From: Streptomyces sp. NP160
GTDB taxonomy: Bacteria > Actinomycetota > Actinomycetes > Actinomycetales > Quadrisphaeraceae
DNA: 64,000 nucleotides
Assembly: GCF_006335115.1 (NCBI RefSeq)
Contig: NZ_VDMJ01000037.1
Span: 41,992-105,991 of the forward strand
Direction of reading: 5' to 3'
The position numbers were made by a program, and so were the translations under genes. The notes under the pieces were generated by a model. The model was not told where the DNA came from. It ran no database searches and saw only the letters and a list, made by a program, of their open reading frames with translations. Shown piece by piece: positions 33,043-40,488 of this stretch (its first letter is position 1; the number at the start of each line of letters is the position of its first letter).

Positions 33043-33137
33043 GGCGCGGCGCTCATGACGAACAGCTCATGACGAACAGCTCATGACGGGCACGGCAGGC
33101 TCCTGGGGGTCCGGGGGCGGCCCTGCCGTGGACCCCC
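33043..33137 (-). promoter_or_regulatory. Structured leader with interleaved inverted repeats and a mini-ORF ladder
   Basis: Read on the minus strand: GGGGGTCC (33137-33130), ACGGCAGG (33129-33122), GGACCCCC (33112-33105), AGGAG (33104-33100), CCTGCCGT (33099-33092), then three tandem ORFs. The first and third blocks pair, and so do the second and last, so the stems are interleaved: either a pseudoknot or two mutually exclusive hairpins around an AGGAG. ORFs ATG-AGC-TGT-TCG-TCA-TGA (twice) and ATG-AGC-GCC-GCG-CCG-TGA follow, each stop overlapping the next start. Confidence 0.6.
33051..33092. repeat. 14-bp tandem repeat, three copies
   Basis: GCTCATGACGAACA occurs twice (33051-33064, 33065-33078) and then as GCTCATGACGGGCA (33079-33092). 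On the minus strand each copy carries an ATGA, creating the mini-ORF ladder. Confidence 0.85.
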
Positions 33138-33141
33138 GGCA

Positions 33142-33147
33142 ACGCTA
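33142..33147 (-). promoter_or_regulatory. -10 box (TAGCGT) for the DUF1345-like gene leader
   Basis: TAGCGT on the minus strand lies about 100 bases above the GTG at 33042. A transcript starting some seven bases later would begin at the GGGGGTCC arm of the leader structure. Confidence 0.45.
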
Positions 33148-33285
33148 GGCACCCCGGCGCTGCGCCGCACCCGCAGCACGCGGGCCCGGCCCCTCCGGCG
33201 CGCCCGGGCGCACCCCGGCTGCACGAGGGCTTCGTGGCGCGAGTCCTCGGACCAGGGTCCGCCCGGGGGCGCGCGGCCGGGCGAG

Positions 33286-33701
33286 GTGCTGGGCACCGGC
33301 GACGGGTCCTTCGTCGCGGAGTTCGTCGAGACGTCGCAGTCCACGGGCGGGGCCCGGCAGGTCGTCCACTGGACGACGGCGCGGATGGCGCAGGACGCCA
33401 CCCACTGGCACCCGGTGGTGACGGCGACCTTCGAGGTGCTCGAGGGGGAGCTCACCGTCGAGGTCGACTGCCGGGTGCACCTGCTCACCGCCGGCGGGGT
33501 GGTGGTCGTCGCCCCGGGCAGCCGCCACCGCTTCCAGGTGGAGCGGTGGGCCCGGTGGCGCCAGACCAACGCGCCGGCGCTGCGCCACGAGCTGCTCTTC
33601 CGGGCCGACGTCGACCGCTCCCGCCGGTGTGGCTGCAGAGGGCGCTGGTGGCCGTGATGGACCGGGTGCGCCCGGTGCGCGGCCTCCCCCCGGCGCCCTG
33701 A
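33286..33701 (+). pseudogene. Cupin-domain protein with a -1 frameshift
   Basis: From GTG 33286 the frame gives about 110 residues of a clear cupin: THWHPVVTATFEVLEGELTV, then GGVVVVAPGSRHRFQVERW and ALRHELLFR. After 33620 that frame turns into Arg/Cys-rich nonsense and stops at 33657. The -1 frame from 33621 supplies the family's usual C-terminal helix (PPVWLQRALVAVMDRVRPV) and ends at 33701. One base seems lost from the CCC run at 33620-33622. Codons before 33286 (RPGEV) also look like cupin sequence but offer no start codon, so the 5' end may be damaged too. Sequencing error cannot be excluded. Confidence 0.6.
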
Positions 33702-33780
33702 GAGCCCGGCGGACCGCGTCCCCGGCCGGCGGCCGCACCACCTCGACGCGCCACCGGCGCCACCGGCTGCCAGGGGGCCG

Positions 33781-34449
33781 ATGCCCGACGATGGACGGGT
33801 GCCCGGCTCCACGCTCCTGCTCGTGCTCGACCTCGTCGGCGTGCTCGCCTTCGCCGTCGACGGAGCGCTGACCGCCTCGCGCACCGCGCGCCTCGACGTG
33901 GTCGGCGTGGTCACCCTCGGCGTCGTCACCGCCCTCGGCGGCGGCATCATGCGCGACCTGCTCATCGGCAGGGTCCCCCCGGCCACCTTCTCGGACTGGC
34001 GCTACCTCGCCGTCGCCGCCACCGGCGGCGCGCTCGTCTGCCTGTTCGGGTACCGCATGGGGCGGCGGCGCGTGGCCGGCGCGCTGACCGTGCTCGACGC
34101 CGCCGGGCTGTCCCTGTTCGCCGTCACCGGCACCGGCACGGCGCTCGCGGCGGGCCTCGGGCCGGTGCAGTCGGTGCTGCTCGGCGGCCTGACGGCCATC
34201 GGCGGTGGCACCCTGCGCGACCTGCTCACCGGGCGCACGCCCCAGGTGCTCAGCTCGGGCCTGTACGCGGTGCCGGCCCTGCTGGCCGCCACCGTCGTCG
34301 TCCTGTCCGCCCAGCTGACGCACACCGACGTGGTCGGGGTCGGCTCGGTCTGGGCGGTGGTCGCGGCCGGGCTGTGCTTCACGCTGCGCATGGTGGGCGT
34401 GGTGCGCCGCATCGACCTGCCGGGTCCGCGGCAGCCGCCGGTCGCCTGA
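33781..34449 (+). CDS. TRIC-type (UPF0126) cation channel family protein
   Basis: 222 residues, seven membrane helices arranged as two repeats of three plus one. Each repeat has the diagnostic glycine-rich kink: GGGIMRDLLIGRVPP and GGGTLRDLLTGRTPQVL. Bacterial members (YadS/YicG) form trimeric intracellular-cation-channel-like pores with poor cation selectivity; their physiology is unclear, and some have been linked to glycine uptake. The ATG follows a GGGGG stretch; GTG 33799 is an alternative start. No neighbour gives a functional hint. Confidence 0.9.
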   Translation: MPDDGRVPGSTLLLVLDLVGVLAFAVDGALTASRTARLDVVGVVTLGVVTALGGGIMRDLLIGRVPPATFSDWRYLAVAATGGALVCLFGYRMGRRRVAGALTVLDAAGLSLFAVTGTGTALAAGLGPVQSVLLGGLTAIGGGTLRDLLTGRTPQVLSSGLYAVPALLAATVVVLSAQLTHTDVVGVGSVWAVVAAGLCFTLRMVGVVRRIDLPGPRQPPVA

Positions 34450-34602
34450 CGGCTCCGCCAGGCAGGTGATCACGGGATCGGGGCGCCCTCGGCAGGTGCC
34501 GGCCCCTCAAGCGACCCGCTCCCGGCCCGATGCCCTCTGAGGGACCGGCCGGTCCCGCAGCAGGGCCGGCGCGAGCGCGCCGCTGAGCAGGGGAGCCGTG
34601 AG

Positions 34603-36210
34603 GTGGCAGGAGCGGTGCGCAGGGCGAGGGTCGGAGCGAGGCTGACGGTGGCGCTGGGCGTGGTGCTGGCCCTGCTCGTGGCCGTCGGGGCCGTGGGTCT
34701 GGTGGGGCTGCGCAGCCAGGAGCGCGCCGCCGAGACCGCCCGCGAGGTCAGCACGGTGGTCCGCTACGTCCAGGACGTCCGCTACTACGACGCCGATGTC
34801 ACCGGCTGGCAGGTCACCTACGCCTTCGACACCTACCGGATCGGCGTGGAGGCGGCCCTGGAGGACACCGCCGCCAACCGCGCCGGCTTCCTCGCGGACA
34901 AGGAGGCGCTGCAGGCGCTGCTGGCGCAGGCCCCCACCGCAGCGATGACCGCCGAGGAGCGGGCCCTGAACGACCAGCTCACCGCCAGGTGGCAGGCCTA
35001 CTTCACCAGCGAGCAGCGCACGGTGGACCTGTACCGCTCCGGGGACCGCGCCGGCGCCGAGACCGAGATGCTCGACACCGGCTTCGGGATCTACGGCGAG
35101 GTGCTGGACCTGACCGCGGAGCTCGTGGACTCCGTCGACGCCCGCGACGCCGCGGCCCAGGCGAGCGCGCAGTCCGAGGCCGCCAGGGCCCGCACCCTCA
35201 TCGTCGCGGCGCTCGGCGTGGCGCTGGTCGTGGTGGTGCTGCTGCTGGTGGTGCTCACCCGCAGCCTCACCACCCCCCTGCGACGGCTGCGCGCCGACGT
35301 CGCCGCCCTCGCCGCGGGCGACCTGACCGCCGAGCCGGTGGTCGACGGCCGTGACGAGCTCACCGAGGTGGCCGACGGGCTGCGGACCGCCGTCCGGGCC
35401 ACCCGCGCCACCGTCGGCGAGCTGCGCTCCGGCGCGGACGCCGTCGCCGACCTCAGCCGCGAGCTCACGGCGGTGGCCGGGGAGCTGGCGCGCACCAACG
35501 CCGCCGCCGTGAGCAGCGGCCAGCACGTGCGCACCGCCGCCGGGGAGGTGGCCGGCAACGTCACCACCCTGGCCGCCGGCGCCGCGGAGATGGGTAGTGC
35601 GATCCAGGCCATCGCCGAGGGGACCGTCCAGGCCGCCGAGGTCTCCCGCCGCGCGGTGGAGACCGCCGACGCCACGAGCGCCTCCATGGCGGAGCTGACC
35701 AGCGCGAGCGAGGCGATCGCCACGGTGGTCAAGACCATCACCGCGATCGCCGAGCAGACCAACCTCCTGGCCCTGAACGCCACCATCGAGGCGGCCCGCG
35801 CCGGGGAGCTGGGCAAGGGCTTCGCGGTGGTGGCCGGGGAGGTCAAGGAGCTGGCGCGCCAGACCGCGGAGGCCACGCAGGACATCACCGGCAAGGTCGG
35901 CGCCATCCAGACCGGCAGCCGCGCGGCCAGCGAGGCGATGGCGCAGATCAGCGAGGTGATCGCCACGATCGACAGCCACCAGGCGACGATCGCCGCGGCC
36001 GTGGAGGAGCAGACCGCCACCACCTCGGAGATGGCGCGAAGCGCCGCCGAGGCCGCGGCCGGCACCCACGAGATCACCGGGGTGGTGGACGGCGTGGCCA
36101 GCGCCGGCGAGGCCGGGGCGCGCAGCACCGAGCGCGTCACGGCCACCGTCGACAGGCTCACCGCCACGGTGGAGCAGCTGCGCTCGTCGGCGGCCGCGTT
36201 CCGCCTCTGA
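34603..36210 (+). CDS. Methyl-accepting chemotaxis protein
   Basis: 535-residue chemoreceptor. Membrane segment 1 is at about residues 10-33 and an extracytoplasmic four-helix-bundle sensor spans 34-200 ([20 protein letters not shown]). Membrane segment 2 is at about 203-224 ([19 protein letters not shown]), followed by a HAMP domain and a long cytoplasmic coiled coil. The signalling tip is complete: [36 protein letters not shown]. No CheB/CheR pentapeptide is seen at the C-terminus. GGGGAG lies seven bases before the GTG. No other che or flagellar genes are nearby, so the receptor acts with kinases encoded elsewhere. It converges with selC. Confidence 0.95.
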   Translation: MAGAVRRARVGARLTVALGVVLALLVAVGAVGLVGLRSQERAAETAREVSTVVRYVQDVRYYDADVTGWQVTYAFDTYRIGVEAALEDTAANRAGFLADKEALQALLAQAPTAAMTAEERALNDQLTARWQAYFTSEQRTVDLYRSGDRAGAETEMLDTGFGIYGEVLDLTAELVDSVDARDAAAQASAQSEAARARTLIVAALGVALVVVVLLLVVLTRSLTTPLRRLRADVAALAAGDLTAEPVVDGRDELTEVADGLRTAVRATRATVGELRSGADAVADLSRELTAVAGELARTNAAAVSSGQHVRTAAGEVAGNVTTLAAGAAEMGSAIQAIAEGTVQAAEVSRRAVETADATSASMAELTSASEAIATVVKTITAIAEQTNLLALNATIEAARAGELGKGFAVVAGEVKELARQTAEATQDITGKVGAIQTGSRAASEAMAQISEVIATIDSHQATIAAAVEEQTATTSEMARSAAEAAAGTHEITGVVDGVASAGEAGARSTERVTATVDRLTATVEQLRSSAAAFRL

Positions 36211-36217
36211 GCGCAGG

Positions 36218-36250
36218 CCGACGGTCGCGCCGGTCGGGCGCGCCCGTCGG
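36218..36250. terminator. Hairpin between the chemoreceptor gene and selC
   Basis: A 14-bp stem with one mismatch (arms 36218-36231 and 36237-36250) and a GGTCG loop. It is placed to stop both the chemoreceptor transcript and the opposite selC transcript. A GTCGCCGGGG tandem run follows up to the tRNA. Confidence 0.65.
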
Positions 36251-36291
36251 GGCCCTCCGGGTCGCCGGGGTCGCCGGGGTCGTCGGGGGAG

Positions 36292-36384
36292 CGGAGGCGG
36301 ACGGGGATCGAACCCGCCAGACCGAGGTGCTCGGTCTCGTCGGCTTTGAAGGCCGCGACTCCCACCAGGTGAGCAGACGCCTCC
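36292..36384 (-). tRNA. selC: tRNA-Sec (anticodon TCA)
   Basis: 93-base selenocysteine tRNA. The acceptor arms GGAGGCG and CGCCTCC are followed by discriminator G. The anticodon loop CTTCAAAG carries TCA (complement of 36347-36349). There is a long variable arm (GACCGAG, then CTCGGTCT) and a T-loop GGGTTCGATCCCC. The large size and long extra arm are specific to tRNA-Sec. It lies 77 bases from the divergent selD, within 16 kb of selA, selB and the selenoprotein gene. Confidence 0.95.
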
Positions 36385-36450
36385 CCGGCCCCGGTCCCGC
36401 ACGAGGCGGGTCGCGGCCGTCCCGACAGGCTAAGCGGACGGCGCCGTGCC

Positions 36451-36456
36451 TACCGT
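36451..36456 (+). promoter_or_regulatory. -10 box (TACCGT) of selD
   Basis: TACCGT, five bases, then the selD GTG at 36462. This decides against in-frame starts further upstream that would run through selC. Confidence 0.5.
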
Positions 36457-36461
36457 GCGGG

Positions 36462-37520
36462 GTGAGCTCCGCCACCGCCTCGTCCGCCCAGAGCACCCGC
36501 AGGCTGACCAGCTACGCCCACGGCGGGGGGTGCGCCTGCAAGATCCCGCCCGGAGAGCTGGAGGCCGCCGTCGCCGGTCTGGTGGGCAGGCAGCCCGGCA
36601 GTCCCGCCGTCGACGGCGCGGAGCTGCTCGTGGGCCTCGACGACGGCGACGACGCGGCCGTCGTCGTCCTGCGGGACGGGAAGGCGGTCGTCTCGACCAC
36701 CGACTTCTTCACCCCCGTGGTCGACGACGCCTACGACTGGGGCCGCATCGCCGCCACCAACGCCCTGTCCGACGTCTACGCGATGGGCGCGGACCCCCTG
36801 GTGGCGCTGAACCTGCTGTGCTGGCCCCGCACGGGCGACGCGCCGCTGCCGGTGGAGCTGGCGGCGGAGGTGCTGCGCGGCGGGCTGGACGTGGCGCGCG
36901 TCGCGGGCTGCTTCGTGGCGGGCGGGCACTCGGTGGACGACCCCGAGCCCAAGTACGGCATGGCCGTCACGGGGCTGGGCGACCCGGCGCGCCTGCTGCG
37001 CAACGACGCCGGCGAGGCCGGCCAGCCGCTGACGCTCACCAAGCCGCTGGGGCTGGGCGTGCTCAACAACCGGCACAAGGCGACCGGGGAGGTGTTCGAG
37101 GAGGCGGTGGCCGCGATGACCACGCTCAACCGCGACGCCTCCCGCGCGGCGCTGGCCGCCGGGGCGCGCGCCGCCACCGACGTCACGGGGTTCGGGCTGC
37201 TGGGGCACCTGTACAAGCTGGCGCGCGCGAGCGGGGTGACAGCGGTCGTCGACGCCGCGGCCGTGCCGTACCTGGACGGCGTCCGCTCCTCGGTGGCGCA
37301 GGGGTACGTGCCGGGCGGGTCGCGGCGCAACCTCGCGTGGGTGCAGCCCCACCTGTCGTCCGGCGGCACCGCGGACGAGGAGCTGCTGCTGCTCGCCGAC
37401 GCCCAGACCTCCGGCGGGCTGCTCGTGGCCGCCGACCTCACCGCCGCCCTGCCGGGGTCGGCGCTGGTGGGGGAGCTGGTGCCGCGCCGGGCGGACGGCG
37501 CCGTCGTCGTCGTCCGCTGA
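36462..37520 (+). CDS. selD: Selenide, water dikinase (selenophosphate synthetase) SelD
   Basis: 352-residue enzyme making selenophosphate from selenide and ATP, the selenium donor for SelA. The N-terminal active site is LTSYAHGGGCACKIPPGEL: C24 corresponds to E. coli Cys17 and K27 to Lys20, so this is a cysteine form, not a selenoprotein itself. Metal and ATP residues lie in GLDDGDDAAVVVL, STTDFFTPVVDD and GGHSVDDPEPKYG. The C-terminal AIRS domain has TDVTGFGLLGHL and ADAQTSGGLLVA. The start GTG follows a TACCGT box. The gene is divergent from selC and is followed by two palindromes. Confidence 0.95.
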   Translation: MSSATASSAQSTRRLTSYAHGGGCACKIPPGELEAAVAGLVGRQPGSPAVDGAELLVGLDDGDDAAVVVLRDGKAVVSTTDFFTPVVDDAYDWGRIAATNALSDVYAMGADPLVALNLLCWPRTGDAPLPVELAAEVLRGGLDVARVAGCFVAGGHSVDDPEPKYGMAVTGLGDPARLLRNDAGEAGQPLTLTKPLGLGVLNNRHKATGEVFEEAVAAMTTLNRDASRAALAAGARAATDVTGFGLLGHLYKLARASGVTAVVDAAAVPYLDGVRSSVAQGYVPGGSRRNLAWVQPHLSSGGTADEELLLLADAQTSGGLLVAADLTAALPGSALVGELVPRRADGAVVVVR

Positions 37521-37537
37521 CGCCGCGGTCGCAGCGC

Positions 37538-37573
37538 CAGGTCGCCGAGGCCGGATCCGGCCTCGGCGACCTG
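37538..37573. terminator. Perfect 36-bp palindrome downstream of selD
   Basis: Both halves (37538-37555 and 37556-37573) are exact reverse complements, with GGATCC at the centre and no loop. As RNA it would fold into a hairpin with a minimal loop, a likely terminator for selD. Confidence 0.75.
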
Positions 37574-37620
37574 ACGCTCCACGAGGACCTGGCTCTGCGC
37601 CGCCCCTCCCTGCTCGGGAG

Positions 37621-37666
37621 GTCCATGATCACGGCCGGACGGTGCTCCGGACGTCCGTGGTCACGG
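37621..37666. repeat. GTGATCATGG palindromic element B
   Basis: CCATGATCACGG pairs with CCGTGGTCACGG (one mismatch and one G-U pair in RNA), enclosing a smaller CCGGA/TCCGG stem. It lies between selD (+) and the membrane protein gene (-), a convergent pair, like elements A and D. Confidence 0.65.
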
Positions 37667-37678
37667 CGGGGGAGCGGG

Positions 37679-38224
37679 TCAGTGGCGGTTGGCGCCGGTG
37701 ACGCCGGGCAGCACCTCTGACGCGCGCTGCTGCTCCCCGGCGAACGAGCTGATGACGACGAGGGTGCCGGTCAGTGCGGGGATGACCCACTGCATGAGGT
37801 CGAGCTTGCCCTGCGCCTCCACCACCTCGGCGGGGGTCCGCTTGGACGGCTTGGTGCCGCCCTTGACCTTCGGGTCGCCCGCGGCGTCGACGACCTTGCC
37901 CAGGGCCCGCGAGTACGCGGTGGCGCCGAGGGCGGCCACCGTCACCGCGGTCTTCACGGCCGACATCGTCTTGACGCCCGGCTGCGCGGCCAGGCGGCTG
38001 GAGTTGCCGGCCAGCTGGCCCACGGACCCGACGAGGTGCGCGCCGATGGCGACGGCGTTGACCGGCGTCCACCGGTTCCAGCCGGCGTTGGTGACGCGGC
38101 CGGCGTCCTTCTCGTCGGCCTCGCCGGCGGCGGCGTTGAGGGCGACGGCGTTGGCCAGGGTCCCGCCGAACCAGGCGGCCAGGCCGACGTCGTGCAGGGA
38201 GCGAGAGAAGGTGTTGCGAGCCAC
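37679..38224 (-). CDS. Conserved hypothetical membrane protein
   Basis: 181 residues with about four hydrophobic segments: DVGLAAWFGGTLANAVALNAA, NAVAIGAHLVGSVGQL, VKTAVTVAALGATAYSRAL and MQWVIPALTGTLVVISSFAG. Proteins with the SLHDVGLAAWFGG start and a WTPVNAVAIGAHL middle are common in high-GC actinobacteria, with no assigned function. GGAGG is seven bases before the GTG, a good ribosome site. It is downstream of, and in the same direction as, the formate dehydrogenase operon (120-base gap), but it is not obviously part of it. Confidence 0.75.
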   Translation of the reverse strand: MARNTFSRSLHDVGLAAWFGGTLANAVALNAAAGEADEKDAGRVTNAGWNRWTPVNAVAIGAHLVGSVGQLAGNSSRLAAQPGVKTMSAVKTAVTVAALGATAYSRALGKVVDAAGDPKVKGGTKPSKRTPAEVVEAQGKLDLMQWVIPALTGTLVVISSFAGEQQRASEVLPGVTGANRH

Positions 38225-38328
38225 AGGAGACCTCCGTGGTGGGTGGGTGGTGACAGCTGCTCAGGGACGGTCAGGTGTTCTCGTCAGTCCCTACCCGTGG
38301 ATTTCATGGTCACTACCCGCTCACCCGA

Positions 38329-38356
38329 CTTCAGGGCGCCGACTTCAGGGCGCCGT
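38329..38356. repeat. 14-bp tandem duplication across the NrfD stop codon
   Basis: ACTTCAGGGCGCCG occurs twice, at 38329-38342 and 38343-38356. The second copy holds the TGA that ends the nrfD-like gene; the first copy is the same stop region repeated, without effect on the protein. Confidence 0.85.
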
Positions 38357-39517
38357 CTCGGGCGCGAGGTGCCGGTCCGGCTCGCGGCCCTCCCGGCGGG
38401 CGTCCAGGCGCTCGCGCTGCGGCACCACCGTGTACTTCGGGTCGCGGGCGGAGATCATCCCCGCCTCGTACACCCCGAAGCGCGTGAGCGCCGCACCGGC
38501 GTTGAGCAGCGCGCCGCCGACCGCGGACACCACGCGGCGGGCGCGCTGCGCCTTCGCCGTCCTCGGCCACACCGGCAGGTCGGCCGCCAGGGCCCCGGCG
38601 GCGCCGCCGGCCATGGCGATGCGGCTCAGCCGCAGCAGGACCCCGGCCCGCCCGGCCCGGTAGGCCTCGCCGATCACCCCGATGCGGTGCTCCATGCGGT
38701 GGCTCAGCGCCAGCTCCGCGACGGCACCGGCCACCCCCATCCGACGGGCGGGGCCGGCCTCCTCCACCGGGGCGGCGATCATGCCGATGCCCCCGGCGCT
38801 CGCGGCGCCGGAGGCGGCGAAGACGAACGGCAGCTCGGGGTACACCGAGTGCCACGCCGGCACGGCGGTGTCGGCGATGAGGACGGCGGTGTACGTCGCC
38901 AGCGGCGGCCCGAAGACGGCGGAGCCGACGCCGCCCACCCGGCCGGCCACCGGCAGCACCGCCTCCGCGAGGTGGCCCAGCCGTGCGCCGGCGACGCGGC
39001 GCACCAGCGGCAGCACGACGCCGGACAGCTCGTGCACCGCGGCGAGCCCGGCCCCGGTGGAGAACGGCATGAGGATCCACGAGCCCACGCTCAGCGGCGA
39101 GGTCCACTTGACCACCCGCAGCATGTTGAGGAAGCGGGTGGGCACACCGAGGTCGTCGATGAGCAGGACCACCGAGACGATCGACCCGCCGGAGGCTGCA
39201 AGCCGCCCGACCTTCGCCAGCGCGGGACGGCCGGTGGCGTCGGCCAGGGCCCCCATCACCGATGCCGCGCCGCTCATGCCCCCCAGGTACAGGTAGCCCG
39301 GCACCTGGGGGACCTCCCACACCGGGGTGTGGATGACCTGGCGGCCGTAGTAGGACTCGAACTCCGCGTCGGGGACGACGACGCTCTCCGCGCCCCGGCG
39401 GCGGCGCGGCCGGTCGCCGACGCCCTTCGAGGTGGCGCGCGGCGCGCCCTGCTCGCTGGGCCGCTCGGTCGGGCCGGGCAGCTGCTCGCCGGCCCGTCCG
39501 GTCTGCTGGTGGCTCAC
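38345..39517 (-). CDS. NrfD-type membrane subunit of formate dehydrogenase
   Basis: 390 residues. A hydrophilic basic N-terminus (about 50 residues) precedes eight or nine membrane helices of the NrfD/PsrC family, starting at YLYLGGMSGAASVMGALADATG. Further landmarks are DLGVPTRFLNMLRVVKWTSPLSVGSW and FGPPLATYTAVLIADTAVPAWH. NrfD subunits carry no haem; they bind menaquinone and pass electrons from the iron-sulfur subunit. The GTG start overlaps the upstream stop as GTGA, so all three formate dehydrogenase genes are translationally coupled. With this anchor in place of cytochrome b556, formate oxidation would feed the quinone pool. Confidence 0.92.
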   Translation of the reverse strand: MSHQQTGRAGEQLPGPTERPSEQGAPRATSKGVGDRPRRRRGAESVVVPDAEFESYYGRQVIHTPVWEVPQVPGYLYLGGMSGAASVMGALADATGRPALAKVGRLAASGGSIVSVVLLIDDLGVPTRFLNMLRVVKWTSPLSVGSWILMPFSTGAGLAAVHELSGVVLPLVRRVAGARLGHLAEAVLPVAGRVGGVGSAVFGPPLATYTAVLIADTAVPAWHSVYPELPFVFAASGAASAGGIGMIAAPVEEAGPARRMGVAGAVAELALSHRMEHRIGVIGEAYRAGRAGVLLRLSRIAMAGGAAGALAADLPVWPRTAKAQRARRVVSAVGGALLNAGAALTRFGVYEAGMISARDPKYTVVPQRERLDARREGREPDRHLAPETAP

Positions 39518-40488
39518 GGGCGGCGGCCCAGGAAGGACAGCGCGACCACGCCGAAGAGGGCCCCGGCGGCCGTGGCCGCGTGCCGCCACATGGAGGGCAG
39601 GTGCTTGGTCGTCACCACCGGGTCCGGCGGGAGGCCGTAGACCTCCGGGTCGTCCAGGAGCAGGAAGAACGCGCCGTCGCCGCCCACGCCGTCGTCCGGG
39701 TCGCGCCCGTACAGCTGCGCCTTCGGCTCGCCCTTGGCCTGCAGCTCCGCCAGCCGCGCGTCGGCGCGCTCGCGCAGCTCGTCGAGCGGCCCGTACTGGA
39801 TCGACTCCGTCGGGCAGGCGGTGGCGCAGGCGGGCTGCTTGTCGGCGCCGATGCGGTCGTAGCAGAGCGTGCACTTGTGGGCCCGCCCCGTCGACTCGCG
39901 CTTGCCGATCACGCCGTAGGGGCACGCGGAGACGCAGTAGCCGCAGCCGTTGCAGACGTCGTCCTGGACGACGACGGTGCCGAACTCCGTGCGGAACAGC
40001 GCACCCGTGGGGCAGACGTCCAGGCAGGCGGCGTGGGTGCAGTGCTTGCAGACGTCGGAGCTCATGAGCCAGCGGACGCCCTCGATGGAGCCCGACGGGC
40101 CCTGCTCACCGGCGGCCTCGTGCGGGGGCCGCGTCACCTCCGGCTCCAGGAAGCCCTCGGGGCGGATGCTCGGCATCCCCAGCGAGACCGCGGGCTTGGC
40201 GTTCTGGGGCTCGGTGGCCGCCGGGGCGGCCTGCTCGATGAAGGCGACGTGCCGCCACGTGCTCGCGCCGAGCATCGAGGAGTTGTCGTAGGACCACCCC
40301 GTGAGGTCCATCTCGCCGGTGGCGGGCACCTCGTTCCACTCCTTGCAGGCCACCTCGCAGGCCTTGCAGCCGATGCACACGGAGGTGTCGGTGAAGAACC
40401 CCATCCGCGGCGGGTGGTCCTCGCCGTAGCCGGAGTGCGACGCCGGGTCGTACCCCTCGCCGGTCTGCCGGGGGGTGGTGCTCGTCAT
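39514..40488 (-). CDS. Formate dehydrogenase iron-sulfur subunit (beta), membrane-tailed
   Basis: 324 residues with four 4Fe-4S binding motifs: CIGCKACEVACKE; CKHCTHAACLDVCP; CNGCGYCVSACPYG; and CTLC together with CATACP. The N-terminal part, MGFFTDTSVCIGC, and the loop WNEVPATGEMDLTGWSYDN are typical of FdnH/HybA-like subunits. A single C-terminal helix (about residues 300-320) anchors it in the membrane, as in FdnH. It transfers electrons from the molybdenum/tungsten subunit to the NrfD-type anchor. The ATG overlaps the catalytic subunit's stop (ATGA), and its own stop overlaps the NrfD start. Confidence 0.94.
   Translation of the reverse strand: MTSTTPRQTGEGYDPASHSGYGEDHPPRMGFFTDTSVCIGCKACEVACKEWNEVPATGEMDLTGWSYDNSSMLGASTWRHVAFIEQAAPAATEPQNAKPAVSLGMPSIRPEGFLEPEVTRPPHEAAGEQGPSGSIEGVRWLMSSDVCKHCTHAACLDVCPTGALFRTEFGTVVVQDDVCNGCGYCVSACPYGVIGKRESTGRAHKCTLCYDRIGADKQPACATACPTESIQYGPLDELRERADARLAELQAKGEPKAQLYGRDPDDGVGGDGAFFLLLDDPEVYGLPPDPVVTTKHLPSMWRHAATAAGALFGVVALSFLGRRP

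Noticed and set aside
36255..36291. GTCGCCGGGG tandem run next to selC as an attachment site
   Set aside because: No integrase, no duplicated tRNA 3' end, and no foreign-looking block beside it; simple low-complexity sequence.
36512..36560. SelD as a second selenoprotein
   Set aside because: Its active-site position is an ordinary Cys codon (GGGCACK) with no in-frame TGA.
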